Shown: positions 41,780-50,796 of the stretch, piece after piece
Layout: each line of letters starts with the position of its first letter
Position numbering within the stretch: position 1 is the first letter of the stretch
Position numbers and translations under genes: made by a program
The notes under the pieces: generated by a model
What the model was told of the DNA's origin: nothing
The model's input: only the letters and a program-made list of their open reading frames with translations
Databases searched by the model: none
NCBI RefSeq assembly: GCF_028736215.1
Contig: NZ_CP117883.1
Coordinates: 1,612,001-1,676,000 of the forward strand
Length of the DNA: 64,000 nucleotides
Source: Mucilaginibacter sp. KACC 22773
GTDB lineage: Bacteria; Bacteroidota; Bacteroidia; Sphingobacteriales; Sphingobacteriaceae
Reading direction: 5' to 3'

Positions 41780-44700
41780 ATGCCCATCCCAATAAAAAAA
41801 ATACTCGTTAAAACGCTTAAAATTACAGGTATTACCCTGGTGAGCCTGTTGGCATTAATGTTTTTACTGCCATACCTCTTTCCGCAAACTGTCACCAATA
41901 AAATAAAACAATGGGCGGGCAGCAGTATTAATGGGAAGCTCAATTTTTCGGGCACAAGCCTGTCCTTCTTCAAAAAATTCCCGGCGCTTACGCTTACTTT
42001 GAATGATTTTTCGCTCAACGGTAGTGCGCCTTTTCAAAACGATACGCTGGTAGCAGCAAAAGAGGTATCGCTGGCAATTGACCTTTCCTCGGTATTTAAA
42101 AGCAAAATCAACATTAACCGCGTTTACCTGAGCAAAGCCACCATCAATATCCAGGTAGATAGCGCAGGGCATGCCAATTACAACGTGTACAAAGCCAGGC
42201 CCGCCCAACCGGCACAGGCAGCGGATACCGCAAGTGCATCATTAGGTATTGAGCAGATATTGATTGAGAAAAGCCACCTGGTTTATAACGATAAATCGAT
42301 GCCATTGCTGGTTGATGCCCGAGATTTTAACTACCAGGGCAGGGGCGACCTGAGCAAAGATGTGTTTGACCTGTATACCCATACCGAAATTGGCTCTGTC
42401 GATTTTACCTACGGCGGCCAAACCTACATCTACCATAAAAAAGTAAATGCCGATTTGGTTACCAGTATCAATACCAAATCACTTGCTTTTGTGTTTCAAA
42501 AAAACAACCTGATGATTAATGCTTTGCCGGTTGATTTTAAAGGCAAGTTTGAGTTTTTGAAAGATGGTTACGATATGGATTTCAGGATAAAATCCGATCA
42601 GCAGGACCTGAGCGATATTTTTACGGCCCTGCCTGCCCAATATGCCAAATGGACTGATGATACCGAACTGAATGGCAACGGGAAAATCACGATGTCGCTT
42701 GTTGGTAAGTACATTGCCGCTACCAAACAAATGCCCGACTTGGATTTCAGTATGAAAGTACGCGATGGCTACATCGCCAATAAAAAAACGCCCGAGCCGG
42801 TAAAAAACCTGTACCTGAATATGGAGGCCAAAGTGCCGGGCTGTAACCCCGATAGCCTGAACCTGAATATCGACTCGATTTATTTTAATATCGGGAAGGA
42901 CTACTTTGGGTCGGTTATTAAAGTAAAAGGCGTTAAATCGCCGCAAATCTTCGCCAAAATAAATACCGAGATTGACCTGGAAAAATGGAACAAAGCTTTT
43001 GGGGTAAAGGCATTTGATGTAAAGGGACGCTACTCGCTGCACATGGTAGCCGAAGGTAAATATGCTACCGGGATAAAGAAAACAGGTATCAGGCATCATA
43101 TTGATACCGTGATTACCAGTATCCCTAAGTTTACGCTGCATTCTGCTTTCAGGGACGGATATTTTAAATATGCCAACCTGCCCGAGGCCATGAAAAACGT
43201 AAGCTTTAACCTTGATGCCAACTGCCCCGACCAAAACCCGGCCCATGCCACCATGGCCATGACCAACCTGAACATTAACGCGCTGAACAACTATATTAAA
43301 GGCTATTTAAAGCTAAGCAACACCGCAGGTGCCCTGATTGACGCCAACCTGAAAGCAAAATTTGACCTGGCCGATATCAAAAAGTTTTACCCGGTTGATA
43401 GCATCGGTTTGCGTGGCAACCTGGATGCCGATGTACAAACCAAAGGCAGGTATATCCCGGCCAACAGGATTTTCCCGGTTACGAACGCGCAGATTGATTT
43501 GCACGGCGGCTACATCCAAACCAAATATTACCCGCACCCGGTTGAAAACCTGGAGATCAGCACAGCCATCAGCAACAGCACCGGATCATTAAAAGGCCTG
43601 AAGGTGAATATCAAACCGGTATCCTTCACCTTCGAAGGGCAGCCCTTTATGCTGAAAGCCAACCTCAAAAACTTTGATAACCTGGATTATGCCATCAATT
43701 CGCACGGATCGTTGGATATTGGTAAAATTTATAAGGTTTTTGCCATGGCAGGTTACAATGTAAAAGGGCTTATCACCACTAACCTATCCTTAAAAGGCAA
43801 GCAAAGCGATGCCATCGCCGGCCGGTATGATCAATTGGCCAACTCGGGTACCATGAAGGTGAAAGATTTAATTTTAACATCCGAATTGTTCCCCAAGCCA
43901 TTCCTCATTAAAACGGGCCTGTTTAGCTTCAACCAGGATAAAATGAAGTTCGATCAGTTTACCGCCAATTACGGTAAATCGGTTATTGTGCTTAACGGCT
44001 CGTTATCCAATGTGATAGATTATGCCGTAAAACCCAATTCACCATTAAAAGGCGAGTTCAATTTAAGTAGTGGCCTTATTATTGCCGATGATTTTACAGC
44101 TTTTGCCAGCGGCCCCTCTACCCCAAAAGCGGCCAAATCGGGCGTTATCCTGGTACCCGCCAACCTCGATCTGAATTTTACTGCCGATGTTAAAAAAGTA
44201 AAATATAACGGCCTGGATATTAATGACGCCAAAGGGCAAATGAGCGTGAGTAAAGGCCAGATAGTTTTAAAACAAACCGGCTTTACCCTGATAGGCGCGC
44301 CGGTAGTAATGGATGCTACCTATGGCAGTATCAGCCCGCAAAAAGCTTATTTTGATTACCATATTGATGCCAAAGATTTTGACATTAAAAAGGCTTATAA
44401 AGAAGTGAAATTATTTCACGACATGGCCTCATCTGCAGCAAATGCCGAGGGTATCGTATCGTTGGATTATAAATTAAGCGGTAAGCTTAACGGCGATATG
44501 AAACCCATTTATCCATCGCTGAAAGGCGGGGGAGTGCTCTCAGTTAAAAAGGTAAAAGTAAAAGGTTTTAAATTGTTTAGCGCCGTAGGTAAAACAACCG
44601 GGCGCGATAGCCTGGGCGGCAAAAATGATGTAAGCAAGGTTGATATTAAAACTACCATAGCCAATAATATCATTACCATTCAGCGTACCAAAATGAGGAT

Positions 44701-44896
44701 GGCCGGCTTCCGCCCCAGGTTTGAAGGGCAGGTAAGTTTTGATGGCAAGCTAAACCTGCAATTCCGCCTTGGCCTACCGCCATTGGGTATCTTTGGTATC
44801 CCGATGACCATTACAGGTACCCAGGAAAAACCGATAGTTCATTTAGGCAAAGGCAAAAAAGAAGACGAGCTAAAGGAGACGCCGGAAGGGGAGTAG
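41780..44896 (+). CDS. AsmA-family envelope protein, 1038 aa
   Basis: The N-terminus MPIPIKKILVKTLKITGITL and following LVSLLALMFLLPYLF form a signal anchor helix (about 10-35). The rest is a large, mainly beta periplasmic domain with the AsmA features INGKLNFSGTSLSFFKKFPA near 47-66, LTLNDFSLNG, and a C-terminal AsmA_2-like region ending GIFGIPMTITGTQEKPIVH. AsmA-like proteins are known bridge-type lipid transporters between the two membranes. The ATG at 41780 is chosen because it begins the anchor; a longer frame starts at 41657. A TATCTTTA box at 41747-41754 would serve as its -7. The gene stands alone. Confidence 0.88.
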   Translation: MPIPIKKILVKTLKITGITLVSLLALMFLLPYLFPQTVTNKIKQWAGSSINGKLNFSGTSLSFFKKFPALTLTLNDFSLNGSAPFQNDTLVAAKEVSLAIDLSSVFKSKININRVYLSKATINIQVDSAGHANYNVYKARPAQPAQAADTASASLGIEQILIEKSHLVYNDKSMPLLVDARDFNYQGRGDLSKDVFDLYTHTEIGSVDFTYGGQTYIYHKKVNADLVTSINTKSLAFVFQKNNLMINALPVDFKGKFEFLKDGYDMDFRIKSDQQDLSDIFTALPAQYAKWTDDTELNGNGKITMSLVGKYIAATKQMPDLDFSMKVRDGYIANKKTPEPVKNLYLNMEAKVPGCNPDSLNLNIDSIYFNIGKDYFGSVIKVKGVKSPQIFAKINTEIDLEKWNKAFGVKAFDVKGRYSLHMVAEGKYATGIKKTGIRHHIDTVITSIPKFTLHSAFRDGYFKYANLPEAMKNVSFNLDANCPDQNPAHATMAMTNLNINALNNYIKGYLKLSNTAGALIDANLKAKFDLADIKKFYPVDSIGLRGNLDADVQTKGRYIPANRIFPVTNAQIDLHGGYIQTKYYPHPVENLEISTAISNSTGSLKGLKVNIKPVSFTFEGQPFMLKANLKNFDNLDYAINSHGSLDIGKIYKVFAMAGYNVKGLITTNLSLKGKQSDAIAGRYDQLANSGTMKVKDLILTSELFPKPFLIKTGLFSFNQDKMKFDQFTANYGKSVIVLNGSLSNVIDYAVKPNSPLKGEFNLSSGLIIADDFTAFASGPSTPKAAKSGVILVPANLDLNFTADVKKVKYNGLDINDAKGQMSVSKGQIVLKQTGFTLIGAPVVMDATYGSISPQKAYFDYHIDAKDFDIKKAYKEVKLFHDMASSAANAEGIVSLDYKLSGKLNGDMKPIYPSLKGGGVLSVKKVKVKGFKLFSAVGKTTGRDSLGGKNDVSKVDIKTTIANNIITIQRTKMRMAGFRPRFEGQVSFDGKLNLQFRLGLPPLGIFGIPMTITGTQEKPIVHLGKGKKEDELKETPEGE

Positions 44897-44963
44897 GGGG
44901 AGGATTTTGGAATAAGGATTTTCGATTTCGGATTTTTGCTTAAATCATCCACTTTGAACGGTG

Positions 44964-45092
44964 CCTACGACTCGCCCAGGCTACGCTGCGCTGAAATAAA
45001 GAGCAACGGAAAACTTTTCAAGCCCCTCTTTCCTGCGCAGCAGAAGAAAGGGTAACGGGCGTAGCCTCGTCGGGTGAGTCTTCGCCGCCTTG
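44964..45092. repeat. Palindromic element, copy 2
   Basis: The right arm 45014-45091 matches the right arm of copy 1 (40909-40985) at most positions, including CAAGCCCCTCTTTCC and CGGGTGAGTCTT. The left arm (44964-44985, CGACTCGCCCAGGCTACGCTG) is shorter and more decayed. It separates the convergent AsmA-like and ferredoxin-like genes. Confidence 0.75.
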
Positions 45093-45105
45093 ATATGCCA
45101 GTTTA

Positions 45106-45366
45106 CTACCGTATCAAATCCATCAGCTTCAACACATCCTTAGCCTTATACTCGCTTAACCAGGTATTACCGGGCTGGATGCTGCATACAGGGGCAAACT
45201 TGCAGCGGTCGGTACATTCGGTTTCTATTACTTCAATTTCGCTATCGCCGTGGTAATGTTTGGCGTATGATCGGGCCAGCTTGTACATATCTTTTCCACC
45301 CCTTTTGCCGCATTTGCTGCCGGTGCACACATACAATACTTTGTCGGGAATGGTAAATTTACTCAT
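45106..45366 (-). CDS. Thioredoxin-like [2Fe-2S] ferredoxin-type protein, 86 aa
   Basis: Cysteines at 14 and 19 (YVCTGSKCGKRGG) and at 51 and 55 (ETECTDRCKFAPVC) give the CxxxxC...CxxxC pattern of thioredoxin-like [2Fe-2S] proteins, such as NuoE and Shethna-type ferredoxins. A fifth Cys at 61 is extra. The length is close to a minimal domain. It probably carries electrons in the cytoplasm. It lies 92 bp downstream of the DUF3095 gene on the same strand; co-transcription is possible but no partner oxidoreductase is nearby. Confidence 0.88.
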   Translation of the reverse strand: MSKFTIPDKVLYVCTGSKCGKRGGKDMYKLARSYAKHYHGDSEIEVIETECTDRCKFAPVCSIQPGNTWLSEYKAKDVLKLMDLIR

Positions 45367-45458
45367 AGCGGGTTTTATTAAGGTATGTTGATATTAACAA
45401 AGTTAGTACAATTATGTTGTACCCGGTTTGCAAGATTAGGCAGGGTTGCAGGATGATC

Positions 45459-46607
45459 TTACTTATTCAACTTCGCCTTTATTACTTTGGCAGCCTGCGT
45501 ATAGCCGCCTTCGGCACCGTCGACAAAATGAATGTGGCCATCGTCGAGGTCACGTACGTAGCACGACATTACAGATTCGCTACTTACATGCAGGCCATAG
45601 CATAGCTCGCTGTCGGTTTCCATTTTGTCCAGCCTGCTTTGTAGATTCCTTCGCTGCGATGAGGTACCACTTATTACGGTATTTATCTTACCGTCGATTA
45701 CCAGCGTGTCCGACATTTCTACAAGTTTTTCCAGGTAGTGCTTACCTTTCCTGGTAGTAAAAAAGATAAAGCCATATAAATTGGTCAGGCAGGCTATTAT
45801 CAGCTTAAAAAACGACACCTTTCCTATACTCATCCGCATCTCGGTACCAATACGGTTAAAGGTGGTTTTAAGCTTCAGTTGGGGTACCGATATAGGAGTC
45901 CGCTTTTTCTCATCGCCATAAATCTCATCTATATGGCACATTACTTTTCTGAAAACTTCCGGTTGCCGGTCTTCATCCGAAGCGATAACCAGTAGCGAAA
46001 GTACTTCGTTGGTGTTTTCGGGCGGGGCTATTTTATCCCAGCGGCATTGCATCCCGGTAAGGTCAAGTTCGTTTAATTGGGCCTCATAATTTAACAATCC
46101 CTGGCGCCCTTTAATAACCTTTTCGGCATAGCTTAACCCATTGCCCAAAACAACGGGGATTGAAAACGCTCCGGAAATGCGATGTTTGGCTATCCGGAGC
46201 TTGTATCCCTCGTGATAAACCTGTTTTACCGGCAGGGTGCCGGTACGCAGGTCAATCTGAAAATTAGTTAGGGTGTTTTCGCTGTACAACACAAGCGCCT
46301 GCATTGCTTCACCCAGAATAACCGGCGGCACCATAAACGTTGCGCCGTCGCCACCAAAAAAGAAGGGGACGGTAACATTAGCTTTTAAAGCAATGTTAAG
46401 TACGGCGACTATACTGCAAGTAGCAATGAGGTTTACATTTTGCGATCCGCCTGCAAGCACTGCCTGTGTTGAGCCCTTAATATCGGTTAGGACGACATGC
46501 CAATCATCAGGGACATCCCTAAATAAATCTTCTCTAATAAAAAGATTGCCAAGCGGGATGTTGTTAACCGGCAGGCTGCTATAAAATTGATGTTGATTTG
46601 CTGACAT
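45459..46607 (-). CDS. DUF3095 protein with class III nucleotide cyclase-like motifs, 382 aa
   Basis: Recognised as DUF3095 from its overall pattern. The N-terminal 200 residues show two motifs that line up with the metal-binding aspartates of class III adenylate/guanylate cyclases: LTDIKGSTQAVLAGG with Asp42 (about 40-54) and FFFGGDGATFMVPP with Asp87 (about 82-95). The C-terminal part (about 240-382) has no clear motif; it ends near GGYTQAAKVIKAKLNK. No membrane segment or signal is obvious, apart from a hydrophobic stretch at about 270-290 (FFKLIIACLTNLYGFIFF). The family function is unassigned; the cyclase reading is inference. It is 92 bp upstream of the ferredoxin-like gene. Confidence 0.82.
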   Translation of the reverse strand: MSANQHQFYSSLPVNNIPLGNLFIREDLFRDVPDDWHVVLTDIKGSTQAVLAGGSQNVNLIATCSIVAVLNIALKANVTVPFFFGGDGATFMVPPVILGEAMQALVLYSENTLTNFQIDLRTGTLPVKQVYHEGYKLRIAKHRISGAFSIPVVLGNGLSYAEKVIKGRQGLLNYEAQLNELDLTGMQCRWDKIAPPENTNEVLSLLVIASDEDRQPEVFRKVMCHIDEIYGDEKKRTPISVPQLKLKTTFNRIGTEMRMSIGKVSFFKLIIACLTNLYGFIFFTTRKGKHYLEKLVEMSDTLVIDGKINTVISGTSSQRRNLQSRLDKMETDSELCYGLHVSSESVMSCYVRDLDDGHIHFVDGAEGGYTQAAKVIKAKLNK

Positions 46608-46818
46608 GAATGTATAAATATACCAACCATATTAAATTAAACCGACTGGTTTTTGCCAACATGCTTTTTTATTGTTTTTGGCCGGTTTAACCGAATTACG
46701 AAAAAGCGTGCGGCAGCGATTAAGAAAATAAAAATATTATTTGCGTAACTCATGGGTTAGCCATAAACTTGATTAACGCATAATTCACCCTTAAAGCCAC
46801 TTAATCTGAAGATATAGT

Positions 46819-47175
46819 ATGAAAGCAATTGAAATTATCTCCATTCCGGTAACCAACCAGCAGGCCGCCAAGACATTTTACCAAAAACTGGGCTTCGAAG
46901 TTATTGTGGAAGCGCCATTTGGGCCAAACGGTTCGCAATGGATCCAGATGGGATACCCGGATTCGGCTGTTACTATCACCCTGGTAAACTGGTTTCCCGA
47001 TATGCCCGCCGGCAGCGTGCGCGGCTTTGTAATTAAAACCGACGACCTGGATGCCGACATTGCCGATCTTACCGCCAAAGGCATCCAATTAGGTAAAGTT
47101 GACGAAACCCCATGGGGCAAATTCCTGAACATCAAAGATCCAGACGGAAATGTGATGAGTTTGCATGGGGAATGA
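46819..47175 (+). CDS. VOC/glyoxalase-family protein, 118 aa
   Basis: A short vicinal-oxygen-chelate fold protein with paired beta-alpha-beta-beta-beta modules. IISIPVTNQQAAKTFYQKLG (about 5-24) is typical of the first module, and FLNIKDPDGNVMSLHGE at the end supplies the D-P-D-G-N signature, with a terminal glutamate as metal ligand candidate. Many such single-domain members act in resistance, isomerisation or as uncharacterised enzymes. It stands alone, followed by a nested inverted repeat. The exact reaction is not predictable. Confidence 0.88.
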   Translation: MKAIEIISIPVTNQQAAKTFYQKLGFEVIVEAPFGPNGSQWIQMGYPDSAVTITLVNWFPDMPAGSVRGFVIKTDDLDADIADLTAKGIQLGKVDETPWGKFLNIKDPDGNVMSLHGE

Positions 47176-47382
47176 GCTTCAGATGTGCAGATTTCAAATT
47201 TTAGATGTGCAGATTTTTGTCTGAACTCGGATTAAGCAGATTTGTCAGAATTTTTGGATTTTGATTTGCAAAATCAGAAAAATCCTTTAATCTGTTTAAT
47301 CCGAGTATAGAAAACATTCAAAACCGATGAAAATTATGCTCTCAATCTGCACATCTGAAATCTAAAATCTGCACATTTGAAA
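47176..47382. repeat. Nested inverted repeats with AGATGTGCAGATTT words
   Basis: Outer arms (47178-47218 and 47344-47380) carry TCAGATGTGCAGATTT and its reverse complement, and inner arms (47226-47260 and about 47270-47305) carry CTCGGATTAAGCAGATT and its reverse complement. The outer word recurs at 60223-60340. The block lies between two genes on the same strand. Confidence 0.8.
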
Positions 47383-47383
47383 A

Positions 47384-47953
47384 ATGTTCAAAAAGTATTC
47401 CTCGCTACTCCTTATCATCATTCTCCTGCTCTGGGCTTGCAACCCCAAGCCAGAATACCTTTATAAAGTGGTAAAAATAAAAGATGGCGACACCATTGGC
47501 CTGCTTAGCAGCGATAACCGGCAAATGACTGTAAGGCTGGCCGAAGTGGATTGTCCCGAAAAAACACAGGCCTTTGGGCAGGCAGCTAAAAAGTTTACTT
47601 CGGATTTGTGCTTTGGCAAGTATGTAAAACTGGTAGGTAACGTGCATGACCGTTATGGCCGCACCGTTGCATTGGTTATTTTGGAGGACGGCACCAATGT
47701 AAATTACCAGCTGGTAAAAAGCGGTTACGCCTGGCAATACAAGCAATATTCGCAAAATGCCCAGCTGGCAGGGTATGAGCACGAGGCCCGCCAAAGCAGG
47801 CTAGGCCTTTGGGCCGATGCCAACCCGACACCGCCATGGGAGTACCGGCGGGAGAAAAAGCCGGCATACCACATCGGCCAAACCGACAGCCTGCAGCACA
47901 AACCAAAAAAACATTACCACAAGCGTAAACCAAAGCTTGAAGAAGTATATTAA
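47384..47953 (+). CDS. Thermonuclease-family (SNase-like) lipoprotein
   Basis: A 189-residue protein with a lipoprotein signal: MFKKYSSLLLIIILLLWACN, the Cys at about 19 being the lipidation site. The nuclease fold has VVKIKDGDTIGL (about 28-39), the Arg-containing MTVRLAEVDCPEKTQAFGQ (about 51-69) and the second Arg in VHDRYGRTVALV (about 89-100), matching the catalytic Arg/Glu/Arg set of staphylococcal nuclease. The C-terminus is basic (KKPAYHIG, KKHYHKRKPK). It degrades DNA or RNA at the cell surface. It lies 39 bp before the penicillin acylase gene. Confidence 0.92.
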   Translation: MFKKYSSLLLIIILLLWACNPKPEYLYKVVKIKDGDTIGLLSSDNRQMTVRLAEVDCPEKTQAFGQAAKKFTSDLCFGKYVKLVGNVHDRYGRTVALVILEDGTNVNYQLVKSGYAWQYKQYSQNAQLAGYEHEARQSRLGLWADANPTPPWEYRREKKPAYHIGQTDSLQHKPKKHYHKRKPKLEEVY

Positions 47954-47992
47954 AACCTTAACTTTATAGTCGATATCCCCCTCATTTGACTG

Positions 47993-50434
47993 ATGAAATT
48001 TATAAAAGCGTTTTTTTCCATAACCTTTACCCTTGCTCTCATCTGGGTGCTGCAAACCAAAATTGGCCCGGTACCGCCGGTTGGCAGGTTTTTAAGCCCG
48101 GCGGATGGTTTTTGGCAAAATGCCGAGAGTAAGCATATTTTAGCTTCGCGTACATTAAATCTTCCAGGGCTTACCGGCAAGGTTGTTATCAAATATGATG
48201 AAAACCGCATCCCCCATATATTTGCCGAAAACGAACACGATTTGTACTACGCTCAGGGTTACGTAACCGCAACGGAGCGCCTTTGGCAACTGGACATACA
48301 AACCCGGAGCGCCGCAGGCAGGCTTGCCGAAATTGCAGGCCCGCAGGCTTTGGAGATTGACCGCTACCACCGCCGGATGGGCATGGTTTATGGCGCCGAA
48401 AAGTCGTTGAAAGAAATGATGGCCGCCAAACCCATCCGCGAAATGATTTTGGCGTATACCGATGGCATCAACGCCTACATACACCAGCTTGGCCCGCGCG
48501 AATACCCGCTGGAGTTTAAATTGCTGGATTATGCCCCCGAAGATTTTAAACCTATCAATTGCGCCTTTTTATTAAAGCTGATGTCCGAAACGCTGGCGGG
48601 TGGCTCCAACGAGTTTGCCATGAGTAATGTGCTGAAAAAGTTTGGCGCCAATGCTACTAACAACCTGTTCCCGGATTATCCTATGCGCGAAGATCCTATT
48701 ATTCCCGCAGGTACCAAATGGAACTTTAAGCCATTGTCTATCCCAAAACCATCTGGCAGGTTTTTGGCAGGTATGAATGATAGCGCCAAACGCGTAGTAA
48801 AAGAGGAAGGCATTGGCAGTAATAACTGGGCGGTTGCAGGCAGCAAAACTGCTAATGGTTACCCTATTTTGGCTAATGACCCGCACCTGAATTTAACCTA
48901 TCCATCCATCTGGTTCCAGCTGCAGCTTTCGGCGCCGGGGGTTAATGTGTATGGGGTAAGTTTGCCGGGAGCGCCCAGCATTATATTGGGTTTTAACAAC
49001 AACATTAGCTGGGGCATTACCAACGTAGATGCCGATGTGCTTGATTGGTACCAGGTTAAATTCAAGGATGATAAAAAGAACGAATACTGGTATAATAACC
49101 GGTGGAATAAAACCACCCGCAGGATAGAGGTGATTAATATCCGTGGCCAAAAACCTTTAATTGATACCGTTATTTACACCCATCACGGGCCGGTAGTTTA
49201 TGAAGATAAAAGTAAAACCACCGAGCATACCCCCGGTTTTGTGCCCATTGGCGATGCCCTGCGATGGATAGCGCACGACAGATCAAACGAGTTGATGACC
49301 ATGTACATCCTGAACCACGGTAAAAACTACGATGATTACCGCAAGGCGCTAACTTATTTTAATGCACCGGCATCAAACTTTGTATTTGCCAGCAAGGATA
49401 AAGATATCGCCATAACCCCCAACGGTAAATTCCCGCTGAAATATAAAGACCAGGGCAAGTTTATACTGGATGGCACCGACCCGGCCGACGACTGGCACGG
49501 CTGGATTCCTTTCGATCAAAACCCAACGGTTAAAAATCCCCCGCGTGGGTTTGTAAGTTCGGCCAACCAATCATCAACAGATCAAACCTACCCGTACTAT
49601 ATCAACTGGCAGTTTGCGCCCTACCAGCGCGGCAAGCGCATTAACGACAGGCTTAGCGTAATGCATAACGCTACCGTAGATAGTATGAGGGTATTACAAA
49701 CCGATGTATATAGCATCCGTGCCCAGGATGTGATGCCTGTGCTGCTAAAATATCTGGATGCCAGCAAGCTGGATAAAACCCAAACCGTAGCTTATAACAC
49801 GTTGAAAAACTGGGATAAAAACTTCGCAATAAGTTCAGTTGGTGCAACCATTTTTAATGCATGGTGGCTTAAAATATATAATATGATATGGAGTGATGAT
49901 TTTGCCGCCAAAAACCTGCGGGATAATTACCCATCAATGGATCGTACCGAAAAACTGATAGCCAAAGAGCCCAACTCCAAATGGTTTGATGATACCCGCA
50001 CCCCGGTTAAAGAAACCTGTACCGAGATTATAAATGCGGCATTTACCAACGTGGTTGATGATTTGGTGCACAAATACGGCCAACCCGGCAAAGCCTGGCA
50101 GTGGGGGATGGTTAAAAAAATGGAGATAGCCCACCTTACTAACCAGGAAGCGCTAAGTTCGGGCAATTTTGAATCGGGCGGAACCGGATCAACCATCAAC
50201 GCTTTAAATAACGGGCATGGTCCATCATGGCGCATGGTGGTACAAATGGGCCCAACAGTAAAGGGTTACGGCATTTTCCCCGGTGGCGAAAGCGGCAATC
50301 CCGGCAGTTTTTATTACGACGATATGTTTAAAACCTGGCAAAACGGTGAGTTGAAAGAGTTGCTGTTCATGCAATCGCCTACCGAAAAATCAAACCGTAT
50401 TAAAACAACCTTAACCATCAGCAATCAAAAATAA
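47993..50434 (+). CDS. Penicillin acylase-family Ntn hydrolase, 813 aa
   Basis: A precursor with a short N-terminal hydrophobic signal (about 5-22: KAFFSITFTLALIWVLQTKI). The alpha-chain region ends at the autoprocessing site GIGSNNWAVAGSKT, where Ser276 becomes the N-terminal nucleophile of the beta chain. DPHLNLTYPSIWFQLQL and GVSLPGAPSIILGFNNNISWG follow, and the C-terminus has GGESGNPGSFYYDDMFKTW, all typical of the family. Members hydrolyse penicillins, acyl-homoserine lactones or other N-acyl compounds; which applies is not known. It is followed 4 bp later by a small membrane-protein gene. Confidence 0.93.
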   Translation: MKFIKAFFSITFTLALIWVLQTKIGPVPPVGRFLSPADGFWQNAESKHILASRTLNLPGLTGKVVIKYDENRIPHIFAENEHDLYYAQGYVTATERLWQLDIQTRSAAGRLAEIAGPQALEIDRYHRRMGMVYGAEKSLKEMMAAKPIREMILAYTDGINAYIHQLGPREYPLEFKLLDYAPEDFKPINCAFLLKLMSETLAGGSNEFAMSNVLKKFGANATNNLFPDYPMREDPIIPAGTKWNFKPLSIPKPSGRFLAGMNDSAKRVVKEEGIGSNNWAVAGSKTANGYPILANDPHLNLTYPSIWFQLQLSAPGVNVYGVSLPGAPSIILGFNNNISWGITNVDADVLDWYQVKFKDDKKNEYWYNNRWNKTTRRIEVINIRGQKPLIDTVIYTHHGPVVYEDKSKTTEHTPGFVPIGDALRWIAHDRSNELMTMYILNHGKNYDDYRKALTYFNAPASNFVFASKDKDIAITPNGKFPLKYKDQGKFILDGTDPADDWHGWIPFDQNPTVKNPPRGFVSSANQSSTDQTYPYYINWQFAPYQRGKRINDRLSVMHNATVDSMRVLQTDVYSIRAQDVMPVLLKYLDASKLDKTQTVAYNTLKNWDKNFAISSVGATIFNAWWLKIYNMIWSDDFAAKNLRDNYPSMDRTEKLIAKEPNSKWFDDTRTPVKETCTEIINAAFTNVVDDLVHKYGQPGKAWQWGMVKKMEIAHLTNQEALSSGNFESGGTGSTINALNNGHGPSWRMVVQMGPTVKGYGIFPGGESGNPGSFYYDDMFKTWQNGELKELLFMQSPTEKSNRIKTTLTISNQK

Positions 50435-50438
50435 GCTT

Positions 50439-50792
50439 ATGTTATTCCTCATTATCCTCATATTATCCTTTGCAAGCGGTTTCTTTTTACCCTGGTGGGT
50501 TGTGGCCATAGCCGCGTTTTTGGCCGCGCTTTTTACCGGCAAAACAGCCAGGCAGGCTTTTGTCTCGGGTTTTGGCGCCGTGTTTATTGTATGGGTGGTG
50601 CTGGCCCTGTTTAAAAGTATCCCTAACGATCACATTTTGGCCAAACGCATAGCCGTACTGTTTCATTTGCCGTCATGGTGGCTAATACTGGTTATTACCG
50701 GTGTAGTTGGTGGTTTGGTGGCAGGTTTTGCGGCCTTATCAGGGGTGTTGGTTAAGAAGGCTTTTGAGAAGGAGGCCGATATACACGCGTAA
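50439..50792 (+). CDS. Small multi-span membrane protein, 117 aa
   Basis: A hydrophobic protein with four probable helices: about 2-20 (LFLIILILSFASGFFLPWW), 22-35 (VAIAAFLAALF), 43-60 (FVSGFGAVFIVWVVLALF) and 77-100 (WWLILVITGVVGGLVAGFAA). A basic tail, VKKAFEKEADIHA, follows. No family was recognised. It lies 4 bp after the penicillin acylase stop and 4 bp before the TPR gene, so the three are probably one transcript. Confidence 0.75.
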   Translation: MLFLIILILSFASGFFLPWWVVAIAAFLAALFTGKTARQAFVSGFGAVFIVWVVLALFKSIPNDHILAKRIAVLFHLPSWWLILVITGVVGGLVAGFAALSGVLVKKAFEKEADIHA

Positions 50793-50796
50793 GCCT

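Noticed and set aside
42479..43246. A 255-codon open frame on the reverse strand within the AsmA-like gene
   Set aside because: It is a shadow of the plus-strand gene; the translation has no recognisable domain and an odd composition.
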